Source: Actinomadura flavalba DSM 45200 (GTDB lineage Bacteria > Actinomycetota > Actinomycetes > Streptosporangiales > Streptosporangiaceae). From it: a DNA stretch of 64,000 bases. Every line of letters starts with the position of its first letter. Positions within the stretch are counted from its first letter, which is position 1. The notes under the pieces are model-generated. The model saw only the letters and a program-made list of their open reading frames with translations. It did not search any database and was not told the DNA's origin. The stretch is taken from assembly GCF_000374305.1 (NCBI RefSeq), contig NZ_KB894094.1:603077-667076 (forward strand). Direction: 5' to 3'. Of this stretch, positions 53,472 to 62,351 are shown in pieces. The translations under genes were made by a program, and so were the position numbers.

Positions 53472-54551
53472 TCAGACCTCCTGTGCGACGAGGGCGCCGA
53501 GGGTGTCGAGCTGGTCGTCCGCGCCGCCGAGCAGGTGCCCGGCGTGCTTGCCCCAGGCGAAGGAGCGGTGCAGCGGGTAGGTGACGTCCAGGCCGATGCC
53601 GCCGTGCAGGTGCTGGCACGTGTAGAGGGCCTGCACGACGGGGCCCGCGGCGTTGTACGCGGCGACGGCCAGGTCCGCGTCGGGGTCGCCGTGCTCGGTG
53701 CGCCACGCGGCCGACCAGACGGCGACGTCCAGGGCGCGCTTGGCGATGTAGACGTCCCCGACGTTCATCGTGACGGCCTGGAACTGGGCGAGGGGGCGGC
53801 CGAACTGCTCGCGCGTCTTGACGTAGTCGGCGGTGAGGGTGAGGGCGCCGTCGATGACGCCGGACGCGAGCGCGACGGCGCCGAGGACGGCGGTGCGGCG
53901 CAGCGTCGTCCAGGCGCCGGGGCCGAGGGGGTCGCCGGGGGCGCCGTCGAGTTCGACGCGGTAGAGGGGGTCGGTGGTGGCGGACGGGTGGTCGGTGAGC
54001 GTCGCGGCGTCCGGTTCGACCAGGAACACGGCGATCTCGCCGTCCTCGGTGCGGGCGGGCACGAGGATGCGGGCGGCCTGCGCGGCGAACGGGACGAACG
54101 TCTTCACGCCGGTGACCAGGTGGCGGTCGCCCTCGCGGCGGGCGGTCGCGCGGACCTCGCCCGCCGGGCCGGCCTCGCGGTACGCGCCGGTCAGGATCGT
54201 CTCGCCGGACGCGACGCCCGCCAAGAGTGCCTTCTGCGCGCCGGTGCCGTGCAGGGCGAGGGGAAGCGCGGCCAGCGCCAGCGTCGCGTACGCCGGGACG
54301 GGGGCCGTGCGGACGCCGGCCTCGCGCAGCACCACCGTCAGCGCGATCGCGCCCAGGCCCGCGCCGCCGTGCTCCTCCGGAACGAGCGCGCCCAGCAGAC
54401 CGGCCCGGGCGAGGGCGCGCCACGTCGCGGCGTCGTAGGCGTCGCCGGTCCGCTCGTGCGCGTCGAGCCGGTCGGTCGCGGCCTCGCGGGCCAGCACGTC
54501 GGCGGCCAGGTCGCGCAGGTCGCGATGGGTCTCGTCGAGGTCGAAGTCCAC
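53472..54551 (-). CDS. Acyl-CoA dehydrogenase, FadE28/ChsE1-like subunit
   Basis: 359 residues, from a GTG overlapping the upstream stop codon by one base with GAAGGGAA upstream. Shorter than usual for ACADs and less conserved around the FAD-binding strand (GETILTGAYREAGPAGEVRATARREG). It ends with TCQHLHGGIGLDVTYPLHRSFAWGKHAGHLLGG. This matches the beta-type partner of heteromeric steroid ACADs. It probably assembles with the 390-residue subunit. Confidence 0.85.
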   Translation of the reverse strand: MDFDLDETHRDLRDLAADVLAREAATDRLDAHERTGDAYDAATWRALARAGLLGALVPEEHGGAGLGAIALTVVLREAGVRTAPVPAYATLALAALPLALHGTGAQKALLAGVASGETILTGAYREAGPAGEVRATARREGDRHLVTGVKTFVPFAAQAARILVPARTEDGEIAVFLVEPDAATLTDHPSATTDPLYRVELDGAPGDPLGPGAWTTLRRTAVLGAVALASGVIDGALTLTADYVKTREQFGRPLAQFQAVTMNVGDVYIAKRALDVAVWSAAWRTEHGDPDADLAVAAYNAAGPVVQALYTCQHLHGGIGLDVTYPLHRSFAWGKHAGHLLGGADDQLDTLGALVAQEV

Positions 54552-56161
54552 TAGCGGTTCCCTTCCAGCAGAGACGACCGGCCGCGCCGGGCGAACCCGG
54601 CCGCGAGCGCGGCGCGGTCCTCCGGCGTCATCCGGCGGTAGGCGAGGTCGCGGCCGGGCCGCCACCAGACGGGGTCGGCGGTGTGCCACCGTTCGGCGGC
54701 CAGGACGCGTCCGAGGACCTTGCCGGACGCCGTCATCGGCAGCTCGGCGGTGATCCGGACGTAGCGCGGCATCGCGACGGGCGCCAGGTCGCGGCGGCCG
54801 CGCAGGTGGGCGGCGAACGCGTCCGGGTCGAAGGCGTCGGTGACGAGGGCGACCATGACCTGGTCGCCGGACGCCTGGTCGGGCACCCCGTACACGGCGA
54901 GCCGCCGCACGCCCGGCAGCCCGGCCAGGGCGCGCTCGATGGGGACGGGGGCGAGGTTCTCGCCGTCCACGCGCAGGCGGTCGGCGGCGCGGCCGGCGAA
55001 GTAGACGTGGCCGTCGGCGTCGCGGTAGGCGAGGTCGCCGCTGTGGAACGCGCCGTCGCGGAGGCGGTCGGGGGCGTCGTCGCGGTAGTAGCCGTCGAAC
55101 AGGCCGTGGTCGCGCGCGACGAGTTCGCCGACGGCGTCGGCGGCGTTGGTGAGGCGGCCGTGCGCGTCGAACGCGGCGGGCGGGCAGGGCTCGCCGTCCG
55201 CGTTCAGGATCGCGACGCCCGGGGTGAGGCGGCCCAGGGAGCCGCGCGGCGTGTCGGGGCCGGGCGCGAAGCTGATCGCGGTCTCCGACGAGCCGTAGGC
55301 GTCGATGACGTGGCAGCCGAAGCGGCGGGCGAACGCGTCCTGCTCGGCGGGGGCGGCCTCGTTGCCGAACGCGACGCGGAGCGGGTTGGCGGCGTCGTCC
55401 GGGGTCGGCTCGGTGGCGAGGGCGTAGGAGAGGGCCTTGCCGACGTAGTGCAGGTACGTGCAGCCGTGCGCGCGGACGTCGCGCAGCAGCCCCGACGCCG
55501 AGAACCTCGGGCGGATCACCAGGCACGCGCCCGCCGCGAGCGCCGGGGCGAGCGCCGCCATGATGGCGCCGGAGTGGAACAGCGGCATCGGGCAGTAGAC
55601 GACGTCGTCCGGGGTGAGCAGGCGGTCGGCGAGCACCGCGCCCGGGACCTCGACCTTGCGGTGGGTGACGCGGACGGCGCGCGGGTCGCCGGACGTGCCC
55701 GACGTGAAGATCAGCATCAGCAGCGTCGTGTCGGTGACCGGCACGGCGGTGTCCGGGCCGTCTTCGGGGAGGGCGGCGACGTGGTCGTCGAGCAGAACGA
55801 CCGGGGGCCGCGCGCGCGACGCCAGCCGCGCGGCGTGCCGGGCGGAGGCCACGACGAGGTCGCAGTCGGCGCGCTCGGCGTCGGCCTGGATCTCGTCCGG
55901 GGACCGCGCCGGGTTGAGCGCCACGACGACCGCGCCGGACAGCGCGGCGCCGCCGAGCAGGAACACGGTCTCGGGATCGTTGTCGAGCAGGACGCCCACG
56001 TGCGCCGGGCGGCCGGGGGCCGCGCGGGCGGCGAGCCAGCGGGCGCGGCGGGCGCTCTCGGCGACGACGGCGGCCCAGGTCCAGCGGCGGCCGTCGGTCG
56101 CGTGGACGAGCCCGGGGCGGGGGTCGTCCCGGCGCGCCGCCAGCAGGTCCGCCACCGTCAC
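54551..56161 (-). CDS. FadD17-like acyl-CoA synthetase (AMP-forming)
   Basis: 536 residues; the GTG has GGAGGAGG seven bases upstream. Adenylating motifs: LLMLIFTSGTSGDPRAVRVTH (P-loop), AYGSSETAISF, DGAFHSGDLAYRDADGHVYFAGRAADRLRVDGENLAP and the late Lys of MTASGKVLGRVLAA. It would charge a steroid carboxylic side chain to its CoA ester, feeding the dehydrogenases downstream. It is the first gene of the operon and faces the KstR-like regulator. Confidence 0.88.
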   Translation of the reverse strand: MTVADLLAARRDDPRPGLVHATDGRRWTWAAVVAESARRARWLAARAAPGRPAHVGVLLDNDPETVFLLGGAALSGAVVVALNPARSPDEIQADAERADCDLVVASARHAARLASRARPPVVLLDDHVAALPEDGPDTAVPVTDTTLLMLIFTSGTSGDPRAVRVTHRKVEVPGAVLADRLLTPDDVVYCPMPLFHSGAIMAALAPALAAGACLVIRPRFSASGLLRDVRAHGCTYLHYVGKALSYALATEPTPDDAANPLRVAFGNEAAPAEQDAFARRFGCHVIDAYGSSETAISFAPGPDTPRGSLGRLTPGVAILNADGEPCPPAAFDAHGRLTNAADAVGELVARDHGLFDGYYRDDAPDRLRDGAFHSGDLAYRDADGHVYFAGRAADRLRVDGENLAPVPIERALAGLPGVRRLAVYGVPDQASGDQVMVALVTDAFDPDAFAAHLRGRRDLAPVAMPRYVRITAELPMTASGKVLGRVLAAERWHTADPVWWRPGRDLAYRRMTPEDRAALAAGFARRGRSSLLEGNR

Positions 56162-56179
56162 CGCTCGTCCTCCTCCGCC

Positions 56180-56221
56180 TCGGAACGTGTCCGACGCGAG
56201 AAAACTAGAACAGATTCTAGT
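56180..56221. promoter_or_regulatory. Two KstR-like palindromes upstream of the fadD17-like operon
   Basis: TCGGAACGTGTCCGA (56180-56194) has perfect 5-bp arms. ACTAGAACAGATTCTAGT (56204-56221) has perfect 7-bp arms. Both differ at one core position from the published KstR pattern TnnAACnnGTTnnA. They lie 19-60 bp upstream of the operon's first codon, where a repressor would block transcription. Confidence 0.55.
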
Positions 56222-56322
56222 CTGTGTCCAGAGGCATGATCTTGGCGTCACGGCGGCGTGTCCGTTGCCCCAGTCAGCGAACGCTGACGGCCGGGCGGGC
56301 GGGAGACGTGGCGCGTTGGGAT

Positions 56323-56338
56323 AACACGTTCTCGTGTT
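56323..56338. promoter_or_regulatory. KstR-like site upstream of the TetR gene
   Basis: AACACGTTCTCGTGTT has perfect 6-bp arms and contains AACACGTT, an exact AACnnGTT core. It is 41 bp upstream of the regulator start, consistent with autoregulation. Confidence 0.55.
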
Positions 56339-56378
56339 CCCTGTAGGCTTGCGGGTGCGCTCTGAGAGAGGGATTCCC

Positions 56379-56993
56379 GTGACAGCAGAACCGGTGACCA
56401 CCGGCGAGCCGGCCGCGCCGGGCGGCGCCCGGTCGCGCAGCCAGCACCAGCGCCGCCGCCGCATCGTCCAGGCCGCCGCCGCCCTGGCCTCGCGCGGCGG
56501 CGTCGAGGCGATGCAGATGCGCACGGTCGCCGAACGCGCGGGCGTCGCCCTCGGCACCCTCTACCGCTACTTCCCGTCGAAGATGGACCTGGTCGTCGCC
56601 GTCGTCAGCGAGGAACTCGACCTCCTCCAGACCAGCATCGAACGCCGCCCCCCGAGCACCGACACGCCCCCCGCCCGAGCGGTGGACGTCCTGATGCGCG
56701 CCACCCGGGGCCTGATGCGCGAACCGGAACTGGCCGAAGCCCTGATCCGCTCCCTCCTCCTCTCGGACGTGAAAACCAACTTCGGCGACCGCCTGACGAA
56801 CCTCATGCTCCACGCCGCCACCGGCACCGAACCCCCGATCCCCCAGAACGACCCCCGCCGCACCCTGGTCCGCTCCCTCGGCAGCATCTGGATCATGGAA
56901 ATGATCGAAATGCTCCGAGGCCACACCACCACAGAAGAAATCCAATCCCGCCTAGAAACAGCCGCCCAACGCCTCATCCCCGACGACCTCTGA
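56379..56993 (+). CDS. KstR-like TetR-family regulator of the steroid operon
   Basis: 204 residues from GTG 56379, chosen for GAGAGAGGGA upstream; the frame is open earlier without a better start. The HTH region RRRRIVQAAAALASRGGVEAMQMRTVAERAGVALGTLYRYFPSKMDLV is very like mycobacterial KstR, which represses cholesterol genes and is released by a steroid CoA thioester. It is divergent from the igr-like operon, with three palindromes between. The ligand is inferred. Confidence 0.8.
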   Translation: MTAEPVTTGEPAAPGGARSRSQHQRRRRIVQAAAALASRGGVEAMQMRTVAERAGVALGTLYRYFPSKMDLVVAVVSEELDLLQTSIERRPPSTDTPPARAVDVLMRATRGLMREPELAEALIRSLLLSDVKTNFGDRLTNLMLHAATGTEPPIPQNDPRRTLVRSLGSIWIMEMIEMLRGHTTTEEIQSRLETAAQRLIPDDL

Positions 56994-57052
56994 CCCGGGC
57001 GTCCCCGCTAATCACGCCCCCGCGATCTGGACGACGCCATACGCGGAGATGC

Positions 57053-57166
57053 GTGCTGGAGGTCGTGCGGGTCGCGTTCGACGGTGCCGATCGGCCGGTC
57101 GAAGTGGTGGTCAACGTGTTTCCGGGGCAGTTGTGGAAGCTGTCGTACGAGTGGACGGTGTCGTGA
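57053..57166 (+). pseudogene. Remnant of a GntR/UTRA regulator (C-terminus only)
   Basis: The frame ending in TGA at 57166 encodes VLEVVRVAFDGADRPVEVVV and NVFPGQLWKLSYEW, the standard C-terminal strand of UTRA-domain GntR regulators. No HTH or earlier UTRA sequence lies upstream, where the KstR-like gene ends at 56993. The adjoining 50 bases look like further out-of-frame remnant. Its stop overlaps the NUDIX start, as in intact GntR-NUDIX pairs. Confidence 0.6.
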
Positions 57167-57615
57167 GGCGGGACGTCGCGCGGCATTCGGTGAGCGTTAC
57201 CGGGGTGGTGCGGCGTGCCGATGGGCGGGTGCTGGCCATCCGGCGGGCCGATGACGGGCGGTGGGTGCCGCCCGGTGGGGTGCTCGAACTGGACGAGGCG
57301 CCCGAAGCCGGTGTCGCCCGGGAGGTTCTGGAGGAGACCGGGGTCGAGGTCGAGGTCGGGCGGTTGACCGGGGTCTACAAGAACATGCGGCTTGGCGTGG
57401 TGACGCTCGCGTTCCTGTGTCGGCCCATCGGCGGGGTCGTCTCGGTGACGGATGAGGCCCTTGATGTCGCTTGGCTCACCTTGGACGAGAGTGTCGCGTT
57501 GATGCCCGAGGCGCGGGCGGTTCGGGTGACCGACGCGTTGTGTGCCGGTGGGCCGTTTGTGCGGGTTCATGACGGTACGCGGGTGCTTCATGGTCAGGCG
57601 CCCAGGAGGCCGTAG
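57163..57615 (+). CDS. NUDIX hydrolase
   Basis: 150 residues from GTG 57163, overlapping the GntR remnant stop as GTGA; a GTG four codons earlier is possible. The NUDIX box reads GGVLELDEAPEAGVAREVLEETGV (G-x5-E-x7-REVLEETG), fully intact, after DDGRWVPPGG. The substrate is unknown. Its original regulator appears to have been lost. The 3' end overlaps that of the serine hydrolase by 22 bases. Confidence 0.88.
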   Translation: MRRDVARHSVSVTGVVRRADGRVLAIRRADDGRWVPPGGVLELDEAPEAGVAREVLEETGVEVEVGRLTGVYKNMRLGVVTLAFLCRPIGGVVSVTDEALDVAWLTLDESVALMPEARAVRVTDALCAGGPFVRVHDGTRVLHGQAPRRP

Positions 57616-59447
57616 GACGCGGCCACTGCGGTGAAGGCGCAGGTGGCCACGGTTGTTGCCGTGTGGTGGAGGCGGGTGGGGCGGGTCCACCAGCCGCGCA
57701 GCCAGGCGGTGACCGTGGTGGCCAGGAGGGCCAGGGACGCCGCCGCGATCGTGAGGGGGAGGACGGTCAGGGTCGTGAGCAGCGGGTCGTCGCCCAGGTA
57801 GAGGATTTCGTTGGTGCGGTTGGGGTCGGACATCAGGGCCGCCGTGGCCGCCAGGAAGCCCGCGACGAGGAGGCTCGTCGTCCAGGCGAGCGCGGTCGCC
57901 AGACGGGAGCCGCGTGCTCGGCGGCGGAGGGACATCAGGGGCAGCAGGACGGTCGTCGGGAGCAGGATGAGGACGGCGGCGGCCAGGGTGAGCTGGGCCG
58001 GGGGCGGGGTCGCGTACCAGGGCAGGCGTTCGTAGGTGGACGTCGGGTCGGCGGACGTGGCCAGACGGCCGGACGTGAGGCTCAGGCGGTCAGGCCCGCC
58101 GCGCTCCTGGAAGAGGCCGTCACCCACGGGCGTCCAGTGCTGTTCCGTGCGGTCGGGGTCGGGTGAGAGGTGGCCTCGCGTGACGAGGCCGCCGTTCTCC
58201 GCGCTGACCGTGACGGCGCCCGTCAGGGCCTGGACGCGGGTCAGGTCGTTGCGGGTCGTGCGCAGCGTCCGGTAGGTGCCGGTGTAGCGGTCGAGCGAGC
58301 GCGCCGGGACCGCTGCGGCGGACTGGCGGGCGGGGCCGCCGAAGCGGTCGGTGAAGCGATCCAGGAGGGTGCGGGCCGCCGTGGCGCCGGTGCCGGTGGT
58401 GCCGTCGCCGTTGTAGACGACGAAGACGCCGGTGTCCGTGGCGGGCAGCAGCGCCATGCCCGCGTGGAAGCCGAGGGTGTCGCCGTCCTTGCCGACGGCG
58501 AGGCGGCCGGCGCGTTCGCGGCGTTCCCACATGAGGCCGACGCCCGGCAGCCCCGGCGCCCCGGCGTGGCGGGCCTGCATCGTGCGGCGGGTGGCGTCGG
58601 TGAGGACGCGGGGTCCGTGGCCGAGATGCGCGTTCAGAAACCGGCCCATGTCGGTCGCGGTCGTGACGACCCCACCCGTCGGGGCACTGCGGACGTACCG
58701 CCCGCGCACCGGCGTCTGCCCCGCCCCGTCCGGACGGTGGCCGGTCGCGAGGGACCGTTCGAGCGCGGCCGGACGCGGCTGCGTCTGCGACGTCCGCGCC
58801 ATCCCGAGCGGCCCGGTGATCTCGTCCCGGACGAACCGGTCGAACGGCCGCCCGGACACGTCCTCGACGAGCAGCCCCGCGTACGCGAACGCGTGATTGT
58901 CGTAGGACACCGCACCGGGCGGGCGAATCCGCGCGGGCGCCGACGCGCGCAGGTGCTCGCGCAGCGACGTCAGGCCGCCCGGCCCGGCCGCCGCCTCACC
59001 GATGACGCGCGGGTCGAACCCCGCCGCGTGAGTGAGCAGGTGCCGGACGGTCACCGGCCGCCCCGGGTACGTGTCGGGAATCCGCACGTCCTTCAGGTAC
59101 CGGTTCGCGTCGGCGTCCAGGTCGACCCGCCCCCGCTCGACGAGCCGCAGCACGGCCGTCGCCGTGAACGCCTTGGCGATCGACCCGCCCTGGAACCCGG
59201 TGCGGTCCGGGTCGACGGGCGTCCGCCGCGCGGCGTCGGCGTACCCGTACCCCTTGGCGAACACCTGCCGCCCGCCCCGCACGACGACCACGGCCGCCCC
59301 CGGCACTTTCAGCTCCGCGAGCTGCGCGGGCACGGCCTCGTCGAGAAATGCCCCGAATCCGGGTTCGGCGCCCTTCGCGGCAACGGGCGAAAGACCGCCG
59401 ATCACGACGACGGCCGCGAAAAGGAGAACCCCTCTGCTGATCTTCAT
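57594..59447 (-). CDS. Beta-lactamase-family serine hydrolase with C-terminal membrane domain
   Basis: 617 residues. A signal peptide (1-28) precedes a penicillin-binding-protein-like domain with SxxK Ser89-Ile-Ala-Lys92 (GGSIAKAF), YxN Tyr182 (SYDNHAF) and a late GxH-like segment (DGDTLGFHAG). Residues ~480-617 hold about four transmembrane helices. The catalytic domain is predicted outside, tethered by the helices, as in the AmpH/esterase-like hydrolases. It may cleave D-amino peptides or esters. Confidence 0.85.
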   Translation of the reverse strand: MKISRGVLLFAAVVVIGGLSPVAAKGAEPGFGAFLDEAVPAQLAELKVPGAAVVVVRGGRQVFAKGYGYADAARRTPVDPDRTGFQGGSIAKAFTATAVLRLVERGRVDLDADANRYLKDVRIPDTYPGRPVTVRHLLTHAAGFDPRVIGEAAAGPGGLTSLREHLRASAPARIRPPGAVSYDNHAFAYAGLLVEDVSGRPFDRFVRDEITGPLGMARTSQTQPRPAALERSLATGHRPDGAGQTPVRGRYVRSAPTGGVVTTATDMGRFLNAHLGHGPRVLTDATRRTMQARHAGAPGLPGVGLMWERRERAGRLAVGKDGDTLGFHAGMALLPATDTGVFVVYNGDGTTGTGATAARTLLDRFTDRFGGPARQSAAAVPARSLDRYTGTYRTLRTTRNDLTRVQALTGAVTVSAENGGLVTRGHLSPDPDRTEQHWTPVGDGLFQERGGPDRLSLTSGRLATSADPTSTYERLPWYATPPPAQLTLAAAVLILLPTTVLLPLMSLRRRARGSRLATALAWTTSLLVAGFLAATAALMSDPNRTNEILYLGDDPLLTTLTVLPLTIAAASLALLATTVTAWLRGWWTRPTRLHHTATTVATCAFTAVAASYGLLGA

Positions 59448-59589
59448 GCCTCGACGCTATGAATCCGCGCCGCGCCACGGCAGGTGCCTGGACACCGGCG
59501 CCGGGGTGGACCTGGCAACACCCCGCGCGGGTGTCGGTGCCCCACTACTCTTGGTGCGACCCTGAATCGACCAGAGACAAGGTGGGGCA

Positions 59590-59820
59590 GTGAGCCAGCC
59601 GGAGCCCTTCATCAGTGACGGTGTGATCATCGAGTTCGTGGACGCCAAGGATGTCCCGGTGAACCACAAGGACTTCGGGGAGCGGGCCGTCGTGATGCGG
59701 GACGCGAACAACGAGGACGGGCCGATCCTCTACTTCACCGAGGCCGAGTGGGACGCGTTCGTCGCCGGGGTCAAGGACGGCGAGTTCGACGACCTCCTGG
59801 AAGAGCCCGAAGAGGCGTGA
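59590..59820 (+). CDS. DUF397 domain protein
   Basis: 76 residues from GTG with AGGTGGGG upstream. The C-terminal two-thirds (ERAVVMRDANNEDGPILYFTEAEWDAFVAGVKDGEFDDL) is the DUF397 signature, a family abundant in Streptomyces and relatives and often beside XRE-type regulators. No such regulator is adjacent. Function unknown; it may be a small toxin-antitoxin or regulatory partner. Confidence 0.85.
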   Translation: MSQPEPFISDGVIIEFVDAKDVPVNHKDFGERAVVMRDANNEDGPILYFTEAEWDAFVAGVKDGEFDDLLEEPEEA

Positions 59821-59826
59821 GGTCGC

Positions 59827-59855
59827 GCGGGGCGGCGGTCGTCCCGCCGCCCCGC
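59827..59855. terminator. Bidirectional hairpin terminator
   Basis: A perfect 12-bp stem GCGGGGCGGCGG/CCGCCGCCCCGC with a 5-nt loop lies between the convergent DUF397 and allantoicase genes. Confidence 0.75.
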
Positions 59856-59892
59856 CCGCGCCCGCGGAACGACGATGGCCCCATGCCGCGTT

Positions 59893-60999
59893 TCACGGAC
59901 GCCGCGCGGTGGGAGGCGCGGTCGGCCGACGATCGGCGAGAAGGGGTCGGCCGTCGTCGCGCTGCGGATCGCGCAGGCGCTGGAACCGGTCCGTGAGGGC
60001 CGTCAGACCGGCCGGGGTGAGGTCGCCCAGCAGGCGCAGCCGGGCCATGCCGCCGTCCGGGTGCAGGTCGAGGCGGGCGTGGGTGATCTCGTCGGCGCCG
60101 GGGACGCGGAAGCGGTGCCGGGTGTCGGGCTGTACGCGGGTGCGCGGGAGCAGCGGGCGCCAAGCGGCGGGGTCGCCGGTGTCTGCGGCGCGTCCGTCCA
60201 GGCCCCACAGGGTCACGGCGGCGGGCGCGTTGAACTTCAGGTGCGTGGTGTCGATCTCGGCGACGCGGACGATGCCGGGCGCGGCCAGCCGGATCTCGGC
60301 CCAGTCGTGGCCGGTCAGGTCGCGGCGGCGGGCCGTCTCCCAGCCCTCGGCCTGGTTGCGGGCCGAGCCGGGAAAGAGCATGTTGTCCGGCGACGAGTAG
60401 AACATGTTCGAGCAGCGGACGACCCGCGCCCCGTTCTCCAGCGCGGCCAGGTCGACGGTGAGGCCGGCGAGCAGAGCCGGGTCCGGAACGACGTCGCCGT
60501 GCACGCGCAGCCGGGCGATGCCGCCGTCGGGGAACATGTTCAGCCGCACGTGCGTGAACCGCCGTTCGAGGTCGACGGGGAACGCGTGCGCGGCGTCGCC
60601 GTCGAGCGGGCTGCGCGGGACGATCTCCGTCCAGTCGGCGGCGGCCAGCTCGGCCACGGACGGGTAGCCGTCCACGGCGCACGCCTCGACGGACGCGTGC
60701 GGCGGATAGTTCCCCTTGAACCAGGCGGTGTCGATGACGACGCCCCGGATCACCCCGGCGAGGCCGAGCCGGACGAGCGCCCAGTCGTGGCCGAGGTCGC
60801 CGTGCTCGTCGGGGCGCCGCCGGGCCGTCTCCCATCCGTCGTACTCCTGGCCTTTCGGGCCGAACGTCCCCTCGCGGAACGTCGGAACCCACGGGTTGAG
60901 GAGGTTCTCCTTGGCCTCGAACGACTCGTCGCTGGCGGCGAGGACCGAGCCGCCGAGGACTCGTCCCGCCAGGTCGGGCATGTCGTGGAAGGCACCCAT
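59893..60999 (-). CDS. alc: Allantoicase
   Basis: 368 residues made of two homologous jelly-roll halves, each ending in a similar segment (FTHVRLNMFPDGGIARLRVHGDV; ITHARLDLHPDGGMARLRLLGDL). It hydrolyses allantoate to ureidoglycolate and urea. The ATG at 60999 has GAGAGAGG upstream; a GTG at 61020, overlapping the allB stop, would add seven residues. It is the last gene of the hyi-glxK-allB-alc operon. Confidence 0.93.
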   Translation of the reverse strand: MGAFHDMPDLAGRVLGGSVLAASDESFEAKENLLNPWVPTFREGTFGPKGQEYDGWETARRRPDEHGDLGHDWALVRLGLAGVIRGVVIDTAWFKGNYPPHASVEACAVDGYPSVAELAAADWTEIVPRSPLDGDAAHAFPVDLERRFTHVRLNMFPDGGIARLRVHGDVVPDPALLAGLTVDLAALENGARVVRCSNMFYSSPDNMLFPGSARNQAEGWETARRRDLTGHDWAEIRLAAPGIVRVAEIDTTHLKFNAPAAVTLWGLDGRAADTGDPAAWRPLLPRTRVQPDTRHRFRVPGADEITHARLDLHPDGGMARLRLLGDLTPAGLTALTDRFQRLRDPQRDDGRPLLADRRPTAPPTARRP

Positions 61000-61016
61000 C
61001 GCGTCGCCTCTCTCGT

Positions 61017-62324
61017 TCACCGGCACAGCAGCGTGCCGTGGGGTCGCGCGCCGATCGGCGTGCCGCGCAGCCAGGTGCGGGTGGCGCGGCCGGTGAGGGT
61101 CCGGGCCGCGTAGGGGGTGATGGGGTGGCGGTGGTGCAGGGCGCCGGGGTCGACGGTGAACGCCGCGTCGGGGTCGAAGGCGACGAGGTCGGCGTCGTGG
61201 CCGGGGGCGATGCGTCCCTTGCGTCCGGTCAGGCCCGCGAGGTCGGCGGTGTTCGCGGCCATCCACGCGGTGACGTCGGTGAGGGCGTGGCCGCGCGCGC
61301 GGGCCTCGGTCCAGACGGCGGACAGCCCGAGTTGCAGCGACGCGACGCCGCCCCAGGCCGTCGCGAAGTCGCCGCGCTTGAGTTCGGGCGTGGACGGCGA
61401 GTGGTCGGTGACGACGCAGGAGATCACGCCGCCCGCCAGGCCGCGCCAGAGCGCGTCGCGGTTGGCGCCGTCGCGGATCGGCGGGCAGCACTTGAACGCC
61501 GTGCCCGCCGGGCCGGGGACGTCGTCGGCGGTCAGCGTCAGGTAGTGCGGGCACGTCTCGGCGGTGACGCGGACGCCGCGCGCCCGCGCGTCCGCGAGCG
61601 GCGCGAGGCAGTCGGCGGCCGACAGGTGCAGGACGTGGGCGCGGACGCCGGTCTGTTCGGCGAGCGCGATGACGCGTTCGACGGCGCGCCGCTCGGCGCT
61701 CGGCGGGCGTGACGCCAGGAAGGCCGCGTAGTCGCCGCCGGTGGGGTCGGTGAGGACGGCCGGGTCCTCGGCGTGGACGATCACGAGGCCGTCCACGGCG
61801 GCGATCTCGGCGAAAGCGGCCTGCATGCCCGGTTCGTCCAGCGGGGGGAACTCCGGGACGCCCGAATCCGATGCGAAGCACTTGAAGCCGAACACGCCGT
61901 CGTCGTGCAGGGGGCGCAGGTCGGCCACGTTGCCGGGGACGGCGCCGCCCCAGAACCCGACGTCCACGAACACGGCGCCGCGCGCGGCGTCGCGCTTGAC
62001 GGCGAGGGCGGCGGCATCGGTCGTCGGCGGCAGCGAGTTCAACGGCATGTCGATCAGCGTGGTGACGCCCCCGGCCGCCGCCGCCCGCGTCGCCGTCGCG
62101 AACCCCTCCCACTCGGTCCGGCCGGGCTCGTTGATGTGAACGTGGGTGTCCACGATCCCCGGCAGCAGCGCGACGTCACCGAGATCGACGTCGTCCACGC
62201 AGTCCACGTCGGCGTCATACGCGACGACCGCGAGGATCGTCCCGTCTCGCACCACGACCGCAGCGGCCCGCTCCTCCCCGGGCAAGACCACCCGCCGCGA
62301 CCGCACCACCAACTCAGCCTTCAC
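61017..62324 (-). CDS. allB: Allantoinase
   Basis: 435 residues; cyclic amidohydrolase opening allantoin to allantoate. Binuclear metal site: [20 protein letters not shown] (HxH), the carbamylated Lys in [13 protein letters not shown], then VHAEDP, HVLHLS and CVVTDHSP (Asp). The GTG start has GGGGGG upstream. It supplies allantoicase directly. Confidence 0.95.
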   Translation of the reverse strand: MKAELVVRSRRVVLPGEERAAAVVVRDGTILAVVAYDADVDCVDDVDLGDVALLPGIVDTHVHINEPGRTEWEGFATATRAAAAGGVTTLIDMPLNSLPPTTDAAALAVKRDAARGAVFVDVGFWGGAVPGNVADLRPLHDDGVFGFKCFASDSGVPEFPPLDEPGMQAAFAEIAAVDGLVIVHAEDPAVLTDPTGGDYAAFLASRPPSAERRAVERVIALAEQTGVRAHVLHLSAADCLAPLADARARGVRVTAETCPHYLTLTADDVPGPAGTAFKCCPPIRDGANRDALWRGLAGGVISCVVTDHSPSTPELKRGDFATAWGGVASLQLGLSAVWTEARARGHALTDVTAWMAANTADLAGLTGRKGRIAPGHDADLVAFDPDAAFTVDPGALHHRHPITPYAARTLTGRATRTWLRGTPIGARPHGTLLCR

Positions 62325-62351
62325 CGCACCCCCCGAACGTCGTGTCCGTTG

